Positions 52,316 to 61,432 are shown, numbered from the stretch's first letter. The stretch is DNA of 64,000 nt from Roseibium aggregatum (GCF_014692675.1 NZ_JABFCZ010000025.1:43375-107374); one strand, 5' to 3'. Made by a program: numbers and translations. Notes: a model not told the origin generated them from the letters alone.

Positions 52316-53416
52316 ATGCCTGGCAGATTTGAATTCGCGGATACCCTGGGTCCGGAAAAAGTCATCGAGATCACGGACCCGAAACGAGGGCTGCGCGGAC
52401 TTCTGGTGGTCGACAACACCGCCGCCGGACCGGCAATCGGCGGCTGCCGGATGGCGCCCGATGCAACGGCCCAGGAATGTTTTCGCCTTGCCCGCGCCAT
52501 GACGCTGAAAAACGCCTCGGCGGGCCTGCCTCATGGTGGCGCCAAATCGATTGTTCTCGAGGATCCGAACATGCCGTTGGAGGCCAAAGAGGATCTCCTG
52601 CGTGCCTTCGCCAGGGCCATCGGCGAAATCGAGAGCTATATCGTCGGACCGGACATGGGTACCAATGAGACCGTGATGGCCTGGATGCGTGACGAGATCG
52701 GCCGTTCGGTCGGCCTTCCCCGGGAGATCGGCGGCATCCCGCTCGACCAGATCGGTGCGACCGGTCTCGGGCTGGCCGCGGCCGCCCAGGCCGCCGAGGA
52801 AGTGCTCGGGATCAAGGTCGAAGGTGCGCGGGTGGCGGTCCAGGGCTTCGGCGCCGTCGGCCGCTGGGCCGCGCGTTATCTGTCTGACCGCGGAGCTGTC
52901 ATCGTCGCGGCCTCCGATTCCCATGGCGGGATTTACAACGCAAATGGGCTGGATGTGGATCGCCTGCTGACCATCAAGGCGGAAGGCAAGAGCGTTTCCT
53001 CCTATGTGGGCGGCACCGTCATCGGGCCTGAAGGTCCGATCACCTGCGATTGCGATATCATGATCCCGGCGGCGCGGCCGGACGTCATTCGCGTGGACAA
53101 TGTCGATCTGATCAAGGCGCGGCTGGTCCTTCAGGGCGCCAATATCCCCGCGGCGGCGGGAACCGAGGAACATCTTCATGCCCGCGGCGTGCATGTGGTT
53201 CCCGATTTTATCGCCAATGCGGGCGGGGTGATCTGTGCCGCCGTCGAATATCGCGGCGGATCGCAAAGCGACGCCCTGTCGTCGATCAGGGATCTGGTCT
53301 ACGGCAACACCATGGAAGTGCTGAAACGCGCCGAAGCGGAGCAGACCCTGCCGCGCACCGTCGCACTCGCCATCGCCGAGGAACGGGTGCGCAAGGCGAT
53401 GGCGCTTCGTCGATAA
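52316..53416 (+). CDS. Leucine/valine/phenylalanine dehydrogenase family protein
   Basis: 366 residues. GPAIGGCRMAPDATAQECFR and LARAMTLKNASAGLPHGGAK hold the substrate Gly and the two catalytic Lys of the Glu/Leu/Phe/Val dehydrogenases. VAVQGFGAVGRWAARYLSDR is the NAD loop, and FIANAGGVICAAVEYRGG is the conserved end. It deaminates an amino acid to its 2-oxo acid, which the E1-E2 complex next to it can then convert to an acyl-CoA. It starts 16 bp after E2, so the four genes form one operon for degradation (or, in reverse, priming) of branched or aromatic amino acids. Confidence 0.88.
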   Translation: MPGRFEFADTLGPEKVIEITDPKRGLRGLLVVDNTAAGPAIGGCRMAPDATAQECFRLARAMTLKNASAGLPHGGAKSIVLEDPNMPLEAKEDLLRAFARAIGEIESYIVGPDMGTNETVMAWMRDEIGRSVGLPREIGGIPLDQIGATGLGLAAAAQAAEEVLGIKVEGARVAVQGFGAVGRWAARYLSDRGAVIVAASDSHGGIYNANGLDVDRLLTIKAEGKSVSSYVGGTVIGPEGPITCDCDIMIPAARPDVIRVDNVDLIKARLVLQGANIPAAAGTEEHLHARGVHVVPDFIANAGGVICAAVEYRGGSQSDALSSIRDLVYGNTMEVLKRAEAEQTLPRTVALAIAEERVRKAMALRR

Positions 53417-53422
53417 GACACC

Positions 53423-54658
53423 CTATGGGATCAGCCGGACGGGCAGGGACTGCAGGCCGCGCTGATTGGTGCGGTCCGTCCACCAGACGGGCTCGCCGGC
53501 AAGCTCGATCCGGGAAAACCGGTCCAGAAGAGCGGTGACGGCGGCCTGGACTTCGAGACGCGCCAGCGGCGCACCGATACACACATGCGGCCCGCCGCCG
53601 AAGATATACTGGGCATTGGGCCTGCGGGTAATGTCGAATGCGTCCGCGTCTTCGAACCGCGCCGGGTCCCGGTTGATCGCGCCGATCAGGCCGAGCGCCA
53701 GCGATCCGGCCGGAATGACCATGTCGCCGTACTGGAAATCCTCGATCGCCACCCGGAGGATGAAGTTGATGCTGGGCTCGAAGCGCAGCATCTCCTCGAT
53801 GGCGGTGCGCATGTGCTCCGGCTCGGAGCGCAGCTTGTCGAACTGATCCGGATTGCGCAGCATCGACAGCAGACCGTTGCCGAGGACGTTGACCGTCGTC
53901 TCGTTGCCCGAGATCAGACCCTTCATGTTGTTCAGGGTCTCGTCCTCGTCCATGGTGCCGTTGTCCAGCGCTTCCAGCGTCGCATCGACAAAGCCGTTTC
54001 CGGGATGATTCCGCCGATCCGCCAGATGGCCGCGCAGGTAGGCCTTGTAGGCGCGTAAGGAATCCAGCGCCTCCTGCTTCTGATCCTGGGTCATCATGAT
54101 GTCCCCGATCTTGATCAGCGCCTGGTTCCAGCGGGCCATCTCGGCATCCATTTCCGGCGGAATGTCGAACAGGTTCCGCGAGACGCGCAGCGGCAGGTGA
54201 TTGGCGAAGCCGGTCATGAAATCGACCGGTTCACCGACCGGCAGCGCATCGAGCAATTGCGCGCATTCGCGCTCGATCATCGGAAGCAGCGGCGGGATCT
54301 CGGCCGGGCGGAACGCCTTCTCGTAGACATCGCGCATGCGGCGGTGATCGGGCGGGTTGGAGTTGACCATCTGGCGCTGGAACTCGCTGAACAGTTCATA
54401 GCTCAGTGGATCCCGGTCCTTGCTCTCCGGCCGGCTCCAGCCGTCGGTCCAGAGCCGCGTGTCGCGCCCCATCTCCGAGGCGCGGACCATGGCGTTGAAC
54501 GCGTCATGGCCGAGCACGAAATAGATGCCCGAGGCCGGGTCCAGATGGATCGGCGCTATCTCGCGGATCCGCTTCAAGTGCGGATGCGGATTGGAGAGAT
54601 AGTCCGGATCGGTGAGCATGGTCCACCAATCGATGTCCGCCGATGTCGCTGTGTTCAT
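53423..54658 (-). CDS. Cytochrome P450 (copy 1 of 3)
   Basis: 411 residues from the ATG at 54658, which overlaps the stop of copy 2 by 4 nt; the open frame extends upstream inside copy 2. Heme loop IFGGGPHVCIGAPLARLEVQ with Cys360. The ExxR helix is AIEEMLRFEP. The I-helix is LISGNETTVN with the standard acid-alcohol pair (Glu253, Thr254). The front NPPDHRRMRDVYEKAFRPAE is typical of soluble bacterial class I P450s. It shares the DWW-LxDPxxL start and the last 12 residues with copies 2 and 3. The electron partners (ferredoxin, reductase) are not nearby. Confidence 0.92.
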   Translation of the reverse strand: MNTATSADIDWWTMLTDPDYLSNPHPHLKRIREIAPIHLDPASGIYFVLGHDAFNAMVRASEMGRDTRLWTDGWSRPESKDRDPLSYELFSEFQRQMVNSNPPDHRRMRDVYEKAFRPAEIPPLLPMIERECAQLLDALPVGEPVDFMTGFANHLPLRVSRNLFDIPPEMDAEMARWNQALIKIGDIMMTQDQKQEALDSLRAYKAYLRGHLADRRNHPGNGFVDATLEALDNGTMDEDETLNNMKGLISGNETTVNVLGNGLLSMLRNPDQFDKLRSEPEHMRTAIEEMLRFEPSINFILRVAIEDFQYGDMVIPAGSLALGLIGAINRDPARFEDADAFDITRRPNAQYIFGGGPHVCIGAPLARLEVQAAVTALLDRFSRIELAGEPVWWTDRTNQRGLQSLPVRLIP

Positions 54659-55929
54659 GTCCCGTTTCCCAGCCGCAAGGGTAATGAGTGAAGTCCGTGC
54701 TGATCGCTGCGATGCGTCCACCAGACAGGCTCGCCCGCAAGCTCGATCCGGCCGAACCGGTTCATGAGGGCGGTGAAAGCAGCGCCGGCGGTCATGCGCA
54801 CCAGCGCCTTGCCGATACAGATATGCGGACCGACACCGAAAACCATATGAGGATTGGGCTGCCGGGCGATGTCGAACACGTCGGGGTCGGCAAAGCATTC
54901 CGGATCGCGGCTCGTGGCCGCCACAAGGCCGACGGCCAGCGAACCGGCTGAAATGAGTATGCCCCCGCATTGAAAATCGCGGATCGCGACGCGGATGATG
55001 AAACTTCCGCCCGGCTCAAAACGCAGCATTTCCTCTATGGCCGGCCGGAGCAGGCTCCGGTCGGAGCGCAGCTTTTCGAACTGTGCGGGATGCCGAATGA
55101 GGGTGAGCAAGCCGTTGCCGACGAGGGTCGCGATCGCCGTTCCCCCTGCCATCAGCGTCACCAGGTTATTGAGGCTTTCCTCTTCGTCCATGGTGCGGTC
55201 GGCGAATGCGGCAAGCGCCAGGCCGACGAAGCCTTCTCCGGGCCTGTCGATGCCGGACGCAATCCTTTCGCGCAGGTAGGCCTTGAAGGCGCGCAGCGCA
55301 GTTAGCGCATTCTGCTTTTCCGCCGGCGACATCATGATGTTGCCGATCAGGCTCAAAGCTGCGACCCACTCGGCGACCTGTTCCTCCATCTCCGGCGGAA
55401 CCTGGAAGACGATACGCGCGATACTGCGGGCCAGCGGATTGGCGACCGCCTCCATGAAGTCCACCGGTGCGTCCGTCGGCAAGCCATTGATGAGCCGTCC
55501 GCATTCCGCCTCGATCATCGGCATATAGGCCTCGAGATCGGTTTGCCGGAAAGCCTTTTCATAAACATCCCGCATGCGGCGGTGATCCGGCGGGTTCGCA
55601 TTGGTCATCTGCGGCTGGAACGCGCTGAACAACTCGTAGCTCAGCGGATCCTCATCCCTGTTTCTCGGGCTATTCCAGCCAGCGGTCCACAGCCTCGTGT
55701 CCCGGCCCATTTCCGGGGCCATTGCCAAGCGGCGGAATACATCATGGCTGAGGGCGAAGTAGACGCCGGAAACGGCATCGTAATGGACAGGCGCCAGGTC
55801 CCGGATGCGCTTCAGTTCCTTGTAGGGGCTTTTCAGAAAGTCCGGATCGGCGAACAGCGCCCACCAATCGACCGGCGACGCAGGGCTGAGTTCGCCGGTT
55901 CCCGCGCGTTTCGTGACTGCATCTGGCAT
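54655..55929 (-). CDS. Cytochrome P450 with atypical I-helix (copy 2 of 3)
   Basis: 424 residues from the ATG at 55929, with AGGAG upstream. Heme loop VFGVGPHICIGKALVRMTAG with Cys371; ExxR in AIEEMLRFEPGG. The I-helix reads LMAGGTAIATL, so the positions of Glu253-Thr254-Thr255 in copy 1 are Thr264, Ala265 and Ile266. The oxygen-activating acid-alcohol pair is missing. This could mean peroxide use, substrate-assisted proton delivery or loss of monooxygenase activity. All other P450 features are intact, so it is not an obvious pseudogene. It is translationally coupled to copy 1 and lies 75 bp after copy 3. Confidence 0.9.
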   Translation of the reverse strand: MPDAVTKRAGTGELSPASPVDWWALFADPDFLKSPYKELKRIRDLAPVHYDAVSGVYFALSHDVFRRLAMAPEMGRDTRLWTAGWNSPRNRDEDPLSYELFSAFQPQMTNANPPDHRRMRDVYEKAFRQTDLEAYMPMIEAECGRLINGLPTDAPVDFMEAVANPLARSIARIVFQVPPEMEEQVAEWVAALSLIGNIMMSPAEKQNALTALRAFKAYLRERIASGIDRPGEGFVGLALAAFADRTMDEEESLNNLVTLMAGGTAIATLVGNGLLTLIRHPAQFEKLRSDRSLLRPAIEEMLRFEPGGSFIIRVAIRDFQCGGILISAGSLAVGLVAATSRDPECFADPDVFDIARQPNPHMVFGVGPHICIGKALVRMTAGAAFTALMNRFGRIELAGEPVWWTHRSDQHGLHSLPLRLGNGT

Positions 55930-56004
55930 GACGGAGGATCTCCTGTGCGTGCCGGACTTCAGGCCGTTCCGGGACATGGGGACCCGGCAATGGCCCGCTT
56001 TCCC

Positions 56005-57291
56005 TCAGGCCACCGTCAGCTTCAGGGGCAGGGACCAGAGACCCCGCTGATCGCTCCGGTCCGTCCACCACTCGGCTTCACCGGCCTGCTCGATCTTGTC
56101 GAACCGGTCCATCAGCGCGTTGAAGGCCACTTCGGTCGTCATGCGGGCCAGGGCCTTGCCGATACAGATATGGGCGCCGCCGCCGAAAGAAGAGTGATGG
56201 TTCGGCTTGCGCGTGATGTCGAACCTGTCCGGGTCCTCGAACCGCGCCGGGTCCCGGTTGATCGAGCCGACCAGACCGATGGCGAGCGCACCTGCGGGGA
56301 TGCAGACGTCCCCCAGCTGGAAGTCTTCAACGCCGGCGCGCGGAATGATGCTGCTGCCCGGCTCATACCGCAGCATTTCCTCGATCGCCCGGGGCATGAG
56401 GCTTCGGTCGGCACGGAGCTTTTCGAATTCTTCAGGGTTCTTCAAAAGGGTCACAAGGCCGTTGCCCAGAAGGGTCAGCGTCGTCTTGCTGCCGGAAATC
56501 AGCATCACCACGTTGTTGAGGGTTTCCTCCTCGTCCATGGTGCCGTCCTCGGCGGCCGCCAGCGCCAGGCTGATCAGGCCGTCGCCGGGATTTTTCCGCA
56601 GCCGGTCCAGATGCCCGCGTACGTATTCCTTGAATTCGTGGTTGGACTTTTTGACGTTGCGCTTCTGCTCCGGCGTCATGACGATGTTGCCGAGCCAGCT
56701 CAGGTCGGAAATCCAGCCGGCAATCGTTTCTTCCATGTCCTCGGGAATTTCGAACAGCTTGAGCGATATGCGATGCGGCAGCGGGTTGCCGAAGGCGGCC
56801 ATGAAGTCGAACGGTTCGCCCACCGGCAACTGGTCCAGAAGCTTGTCGCACTCTTGCCTGATCATCGGCAGATAGCGCGCCATGTCCTTTGGGCGGAACG
56901 CCCTGTCGTAGACACCACGCATGCGCCGGTGATCGGGCGGATTGGCGTTGATCATCTGCGGCTGGAAGTCGATGAACAGCTCGTAGGTGTCCGGGTCGTT
57001 CTTCCGGTTTTCCGGGCTGTTCCAGCCGTTGGCCCAATAGAGCGTGTCGCGCCCCATCGCTTCCGTCTTGGCCATCGCGGCGAATTCCTTGTGGCCCATG
57101 ACAAAATAGATGCCGGAGGCCGCGTCGTAGTGGATAGGCGCAAGATCCCGGATCCGCTTCAGCTCAGGATAGGGGTTCTTCAGGTACTCCGGATCCGTCA
57201 GCATCGTCCACCAGTCGATATCGAACGACGGCGGCAGGGCAGCGCCTGCGGCTTGAGCGGATTCCTGGGTTCCTTGCTGGGTACTGGGCAT
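56005..57291 (-). CDS. Cytochrome P450 with Lys in the I-helix (copy 3 of 3)
   Basis: 428 residues, first in the three-gene run. Heme loop SFGGGAHICIGKALARMTTE with Cys376; ExxR in AIEEMLRYEPGS. The I-helix is LISGSKTTLT: the Thr pair (270, 271) is kept, but the acid is Lys269. The N-terminal 22 residues are a Gln/Ala-rich extension absent in the other two. About the same body as the copies downstream, so the three arose by tandem duplication. The ATG has GGAGCGCC upstream, and a 187-bp gap separates it from the FkbM gene. Confidence 0.92.
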   Translation of the reverse strand: MPSTQQGTQESAQAAGAALPPSFDIDWWTMLTDPEYLKNPYPELKRIRDLAPIHYDAASGIYFVMGHKEFAAMAKTEAMGRDTLYWANGWNSPENRKNDPDTYELFIDFQPQMINANPPDHRRMRGVYDRAFRPKDMARYLPMIRQECDKLLDQLPVGEPFDFMAAFGNPLPHRISLKLFEIPEDMEETIAGWISDLSWLGNIVMTPEQKRNVKKSNHEFKEYVRGHLDRLRKNPGDGLISLALAAAEDGTMDEEETLNNVVMLISGSKTTLTLLGNGLVTLLKNPEEFEKLRADRSLMPRAIEEMLRYEPGSSIIPRAGVEDFQLGDVCIPAGALAIGLVGSINRDPARFEDPDRFDITRKPNHHSSFGGGAHICIGKALARMTTEVAFNALMDRFDKIEQAGEAEWWTDRSDQRGLWSLPLKLTVA

Positions 57292-57478
57292 AGAGGCGCT
57301 CCGGAGCCGAATTGAGAAAAATAAAACGGCTTACGACACACTGCCGCGCGTATGCGCCGTCACTACAGACCACTTCGGATCAGATATTGCCCACCCCATG
57401 GCCGCTGCGCAAGCCCGGTACCTGACGCCTAGTCAACTCAATCCAGATATTTTTTCGGGCCGCCGCAAACACGTGGAA

Positions 57479-58315
57479 TTACAACCTGTGGTATTTGGCC
57501 GACTCCGGGCGATGGGCGTAAATGTGGAATACCGGAGCGCCACCCTGGGCCATGGGATGGTCTTCAACCACGGTGCTGTAACCGTGTTCCTCAAGCTCGG
57601 CGCGGATCGTTTGCAGCTCTTCCGGTCCCCGGTGCACCTCCACCAAAAGTTGCCGGATGCGCGGCCAAAGCGCCGGACTGATGCCGTCCAGCACCGCGCG
57701 CTCCTGTCCTTCCGTGTCGATCTTCAAAAGATCGATGGTGTCCACGCCGAAACGCTCCACCACATTGTCGAGCGTATCCACATCTGCCGTCACCTCTTCG
57801 CTTTGAAACAGGTGCTCGATGAACTCCTCGTCGCCGAGCCGTTCATAGGTGCCGGTGCTGTCGATGACCGCGCGGATATCCGCGCTCGCGCCGCCCTGGC
57901 CGAAAAGGAGGTTCTTCAGCCCGTCGGCGAGCGTCTTGCCCACCGCCGAATCGCCGGTGGAGAGCGCGGACAGCGCCGGATAGTGGTCGAATTTCGCCTG
58001 ACCGGGGGCCGCTCCGAGGGCGAGACGGTTGGCCTTGACCTTGTCGCCCATGGCAGCGGCATTGTCCTTCAGGGCCTCGAAGGCGGCCGGCATCGGCTCA
58101 AAAGCAAAGATCCGCCCTTCCGGACAGAGATCGTGCAGCCGCAGGCAGAACAGGCCGATATTGGCGCCGACGTCAAAATAGGTGCCGTCGGCAGGCAGGT
58201 CCAGCCCGCGTTCCGTAAGGTCGTCGGAGACGACTTCGTGCCAGCCGTAGCCGACCTCATAGGCATTCACACAGTGCACGGTCCGTCCGTCGGGAAGCGT
58301 CGTCGTCAGGCTCAT
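57479..58315 (-). CDS. FkbM family methyltransferase
   Basis: 278 residues. The SAM site is YFDVGANIGLFCLRLHDLCP (near residue 50), followed by GRIFAFEPMPAAFEALKDNA. The FkbM-specific VDTLDNVVERFGVDTIDLLK with IDTEGQERAVLDGI comes at about 180-210. The end VEVHRGPEELQTIRAELEEH is typical. It is likely an O-methyltransferase acting on a sugar, polyketide or small acid. GGAG lies 12 bases before the ATG. It is upstream of the P450 run on the same strand but 187 bp away, so co-transcription is possible but not shown. Confidence 0.88.
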   Translation of the reverse strand: MSLTTTLPDGRTVHCVNAYEVGYGWHEVVSDDLTERGLDLPADGTYFDVGANIGLFCLRLHDLCPEGRIFAFEPMPAAFEALKDNAAAMGDKVKANRLALGAAPGQAKFDHYPALSALSTGDSAVGKTLADGLKNLLFGQGGASADIRAVIDSTGTYERLGDEEFIEHLFQSEEVTADVDTLDNVVERFGVDTIDLLKIDTEGQERAVLDGISPALWPRIRQLLVEVHRGPEELQTIRAELEEHGYSTVVEDHPMAQGGAPVFHIYAHRPESAKYHRL

Positions 58316-58537
58316 TGTCGTTCATTACTCCTAGCAATGAGCCTCACGGCTCCCGTCCATCGGATTGATTCTGTCTAGCATGATCCAGATGGCACGGGAA
58401 CCGATGCGAGGCACTTGTACCGGTCCAATACCCAGCCAAATCAGAAGCTGTGAAATATGCGTTCCAGGTGGTTATATTTGCCGCGCAGCCGCCAGGCCGG
58501 AGCGGCACGCACTCGACGGGGCAACAGCGGAGACGAC

Positions 58538-58945
58538 ATGGAAGACGCCGGGCAGAAAGACACTCTATTCGAACGGATTGGCGGTTCGGCGGCGATCGAC
58601 CGGCTGGTGGATCTGTTCTACGAGCGCATGGATACCCTGGCCGAGGCAAAGGGCATCCGCGCCCTGCATGCGGCCGATCTCGGCCCGACGAGGAACGACC
58701 TGAAGCGGTATCTCACCGAGTGGACCGGCGGACCGAGGCTCTACACGCCCGAGAAGGGCCATCCCCGGATGCGCCAGCGGCACATGCATGTCGCGATCGG
58801 CGAACAGGAACGGGACGCCTGGCTGATGTGTATGCGCGGCGCACTGGAGGAAACGGTCAGAGATGCCGAAGCCCGCGCCGTTCTTTACGAAAACATGGCC
58901 AAGCTCGCCGACTGGATGCGCAACCAGCCGGAACAGGGAACGTAG
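58538..58945 (+). CDS. Group II truncated hemoglobin
   Basis: 135 residues from the ATG at 58538, with CGGAGA upstream. The truncated globin fold is recognisable: LFERIGGSAAIDRLVDLFYE, YLTEWTGGPRLYTPEKGHPR, MRQRHMHVAIGEQERDAWLM. The proximal His lies in RMRQRHMHV and the group II Trp (G8) in AWLMCM. Such proteins bind O2, CO or NO and may protect respiration or manage reactive nitrogen. The next gene starts 7 bp after the stop, so the two are co-transcribed. Confidence 0.9.
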   Translation: MEDAGQKDTLFERIGGSAAIDRLVDLFYERMDTLAEAKGIRALHAADLGPTRNDLKRYLTEWTGGPRLYTPEKGHPRMRQRHMHVAIGEQERDAWLMCMRGALEETVRDAEARAVLYENMAKLADWMRNQPEQGT

Positions 58946-58951
58946 AAGGAT

Positions 58952-59263
58952 ATGACCGCCGGTTTGCGCAGCCTCCGCACTGTTCCTCCCGTTGCTGTGG
59001 AAGAGCTTCGGCACATGCCGACACGGGCCTTGCTGAAGCGGCTCGAAGACCTGCGCGGCCTGCATGAAACCTGCGGGGATACGGATTGGGACGAAGAAGA
59101 GCACGACGCGGTAAAGGCCTCGGGCCTGATCGCCTACAAGGATACGGAGATCTGGAAGCAAGCCTATGGCGAACTGAAAACGGAGCTGCAAACGCGTGAG
59201 CACGTGGACCGGGGAGGCAGACAGGCCCGGCGCAGGGCCCAGCAGGAAAAGCAGCGAAGATAG
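58952..59263 (+). CDS. Unrecognised protein co-transcribed with truncated hemoglobin
   Basis: 103 residues. A Leu-rich, charged middle (TRALLKRLEDLRGLHETCGD) is followed by KDTEIWKQAYGELKTELQTR and a very basic tail (RRRAQQEKQRR). No signal or membrane segment. The 7-bp gap behind the hemoglobin gene supports a real gene in the same operon. I know no family; a DNA- or RNA-binding tail is possible. Confidence 0.6.
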   Translation: MTAGLRSLRTVPPVAVEELRHMPTRALLKRLEDLRGLHETCGDTDWDEEEHDAVKASGLIAYKDTEIWKQAYGELKTELQTREHVDRGGRQARRRAQQEKQRR

Positions 59264-59310
59264 GAGCCGCCAAGGCCGATGAGCCGGGCCCGCAATCCGG
59301 GCTTGCCGCG

Positions 59311-60105
59311 TCAGGGGGAAGGAAAGAAAGCCTTGCTGCGTCCGGTCAGCCAATAGGCCGCAAGCCCGACCCATTCCCGGAAGGCGATATCGAACCGTTT
59401 CAGCCCTTCGGAAGCTCCGGCAAAGCCGAGAAATTTTCCTTCCGGCCCTCGCGTGCGATAGTCCACCGGCCAGGCGGTCAGGCCGCTCCAGCCGGCTTCG
59501 CGAAACACGCTGATGGCGCGCGGCATGTGATAGGCGGAGGTCACGAGCAGCCAGGTCTGGCCGGGTTCGGGCTTGACCAGTTCCCGGGTAAAGACCGCGT
59601 TCTCCCACGTGTTCCGAGATTTGTCCTCCAGGACGATCCGTGCCGGGTCGATGCCGAAATCGGTGAAGAGCCCGATGGCGACCGCCGATTCCGTCGTCTG
59701 GCCGGCGACAAGGACGCCATGGCCGCCGGTATGGATGATCTTCGCGCTGGGAAGCTTTCGGGCGAGGCCGGCAACAGTCGTCAGCCGTTCGGCCGACGTC
59801 GTCAGCGCAGGTACGCCGCGCGCGCCGGAGGTGATCGTGTCTACGGCGCCGCCGAGAACGATGATCCCGTCGACATTGGGAAGGCTGTCCGGCCGGGGAA
59901 AACGGTCTTCGAGCGGCTCAAGCAGAAGATTGGCAGCAGGAGAAAACCCGAGCACCGCGAAACCCAGAAACGCGGACGCGATTGCAGCCATGCCGGTCCG
60001 CCGCCACCGGCTCAGTCTCAACAGGAGGCCCAGCCCCATGAGGATGATCAGGAAATTTGTCGGCCGGATCAGGAAAAAGAGGATCTTGGAAAGATAGAAA
60101 AACAT
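59311..60105 (-). CDS. YdcF/ElyC family protein (DUF218)
   Basis: 264 residues. Two N-terminal membrane helices (about 7-30 and 36-58) and a cytoplasmic or periplasmic DUF218 domain with GIIVLGGAVDTITSGARGVP, IHTGGHGVLVAGQTTESAVA, ILEDKSRNTWENAVFTRELV-like (here VLEDKSRNTWENAVFTRELV) and WLLVTSAYHMPRAISVFREA. ElyC and SanA relatives support envelope and peptidoglycan integrity, probably around lipid carrier metabolism. It is a single gene, convergent with the hemoglobin operon. Confidence 0.88.
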   Translation of the reverse strand: MFFYLSKILFFLIRPTNFLIILMGLGLLLRLSRWRRTGMAAIASAFLGFAVLGFSPAANLLLEPLEDRFPRPDSLPNVDGIIVLGGAVDTITSGARGVPALTTSAERLTTVAGLARKLPSAKIIHTGGHGVLVAGQTTESAVAIGLFTDFGIDPARIVLEDKSRNTWENAVFTRELVKPEPGQTWLLVTSAYHMPRAISVFREAGWSGLTAWPVDYRTRGPEGKFLGFAGASEGLKRFDIAFREWVGLAAYWLTGRSKAFFPSP

Positions 60106-60247
60106 GCAAGGGTCCCGGAATCAGGGTTTCGGGGAATTAAACCACATCATTTGGCGACTTCGTGACCGGATGATTGAAGGCCCGCCATCCGGCTGCGTCC
60201 GGTCTCCTCCTGCCGCCGGCACGATGAATGTCAGTATCGCGCCGGAC

Positions 60248-60982
60248 CTACATCCTTTCCTTGATCCCGACCGTAATCAGATACCAGTTGACCGGATAGC
60301 TGGTCAGGAGACCGGCCAGCATGGCGAGCTGCATTGCAAACCAGAACTCAGGCGTGTTCACGTCTGCCCGCGTAGCAAAAGCGGCCGGGAAAACAAGGAA
60401 TTGAAGCAGCGCCATCATGCCGTACATGCCGACCTGCCAGGAGACCAGGGACAGTGTGTCGGCCTTCAATGCCGCTATTAGCCCCTCCTTCATCGAAAGG
60501 TTCCGCATCGGGACGATCGCCAGATATTGAAAGACGATACCGAGCGCAAAGGCGAAGACGAAATCGAGCCCCCATGCGGCGAAGATCTTGTCCTCGAACA
60601 CAGTCTTCCAGCCGAACAGAAGCGCTGTCGCCGGCACCGCGAAGGCCAGCCATTCCGCGATCACATCGCCGATCATGCATCCGCTGCCGCAATGCAATGC
60701 GCCCTTGCCGACGATGACGGGAAAGGGCGTTTCGACCTTGCTCGGCATTTCCTCTCCACGCTTCATGGCCGCGTGTGCGACCTCATGTGTCGCAAGCCGC
60801 CCGTAGCGGAAATAGAACCAGAGCAAAGGAACGGAGCCGAAGAGCGCGGTGACCGGCCAGACAATGTTCATGATCATCATGTGCTGGGGATGTCTTTTGA
60901 CATCGACGGCAATGATCAGCGCGGATAAAGCGCCCAGGCAAAGCGTGCCAATTGCCAGCAGGTGAAACCAGTCGGGAAACAT
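60248..60982 (-). CDS. DUF4396 membrane protein
   Basis: 244 residues from the ATG at 60982, eight bases after GGAG; an ATG two codons earlier is possible and the frame is open to 61210. Five or six membrane helices. The DUF4396 domain (about 75-240) has GALHCGSGCMIGDVIAEWLA with a Cys/His pair and GIVFQYLAIVPMRNLSMKEG. The C-terminus has LTSYPVNWYLITVGIKERM. The conserved HCGxGC motif suggests metal or heme-related chemistry, but no function is established. It is divergent from the DUF3008 gene. Confidence 0.87.
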   Translation of the reverse strand: MFPDWFHLLAIGTLCLGALSALIIAVDVKRHPQHMMIMNIVWPVTALFGSVPLLWFYFRYGRLATHEVAHAAMKRGEEMPSKVETPFPVIVGKGALHCGSGCMIGDVIAEWLAFAVPATALLFGWKTVFEDKIFAAWGLDFVFAFALGIVFQYLAIVPMRNLSMKEGLIAALKADTLSLVSWQVGMYGMMALLQFLVFPAAFATRADVNTPEFWFAMQLAMLAGLLTSYPVNWYLITVGIKERM

Positions 60983-61183
60983 GCGCATCTCCAGTTCGTT
61001 GGGCGGACAAGGTTCGAAGACGGAACGCCTCCGGGTTCCGAAAGTTCCTTCCTCAATGAAATGCCACTGGACGCGGCCGCAATCTTCGACGGAACAATCG
61101 GGAATTTCGAGCGTTGAGAGAAGGAGACTGCGATTCAAGGCGGGCGTTAAACAGGCCCGAATACCGAAAGAGGAGGCAGACAA

Positions 61184-61366
61184 ATGCCGGCAAAATCCGA
61201 AGCCCAGCAAAAGGCCGCGGGTGCGGCGCTATCCGCCAAGCGCGGTGAAACCAGCAAGAGCGACCTGAAGGGAGCGTCCAGGGAGATGTACGACTCCATG
61301 TCCGAAAAGGAACTTGAGGAGCTGGCATCGACCGGGAGCAAGCAGAAGGGCGACAGCGGCTCCTGA
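61184..61366 (+). CDS. DUF3008 small hydrophilic protein
   Basis: 60 residues, MPAKSEAQQKAAGAALSAKR then GETSKSDLKGASREMYDSMS and EKELEELASTGSKQKG. This is the full DUF3008 pattern, which resembles plasmid- or stress-associated small proteins found through Proteobacteria. AAAGAGGAG lies before the ATG. It is highly charged and soluble, and expression in stationary phase or stress is a common guess for the family. It is followed by a 17-bp tandem repeat. Confidence 0.88.
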   Translation: MPAKSEAQQKAAGAALSAKRGETSKSDLKGASREMYDSMSEKELEELASTGSKQKGDSGS

Positions 61367-61398
61367 TGTGCCCGGATGTCGGATCGATTGCGCCCCGG

Positions 61399-61432
61399 AA
61401 TATCGCGTGATCAAGAATATCGCGTGATCAAG
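61399..61432. repeat. Perfect tandem duplication of 17 bp
   Basis: AATATCGCGTGATCAAG occurs twice directly end to end in the gap between the DUF3008 gene and the P19-like gene. The unit contains TGATCA. The exact copies point to a recent slippage event. Confidence 0.8.

Noticed and set aside
55543..57315. 590-codon open frame on the plus strand over two P450 genes
   Set aside because: It is the antisense shadow of clearly coding P450 genes; it has no recognisable domain and only exists because of high third-position GC.
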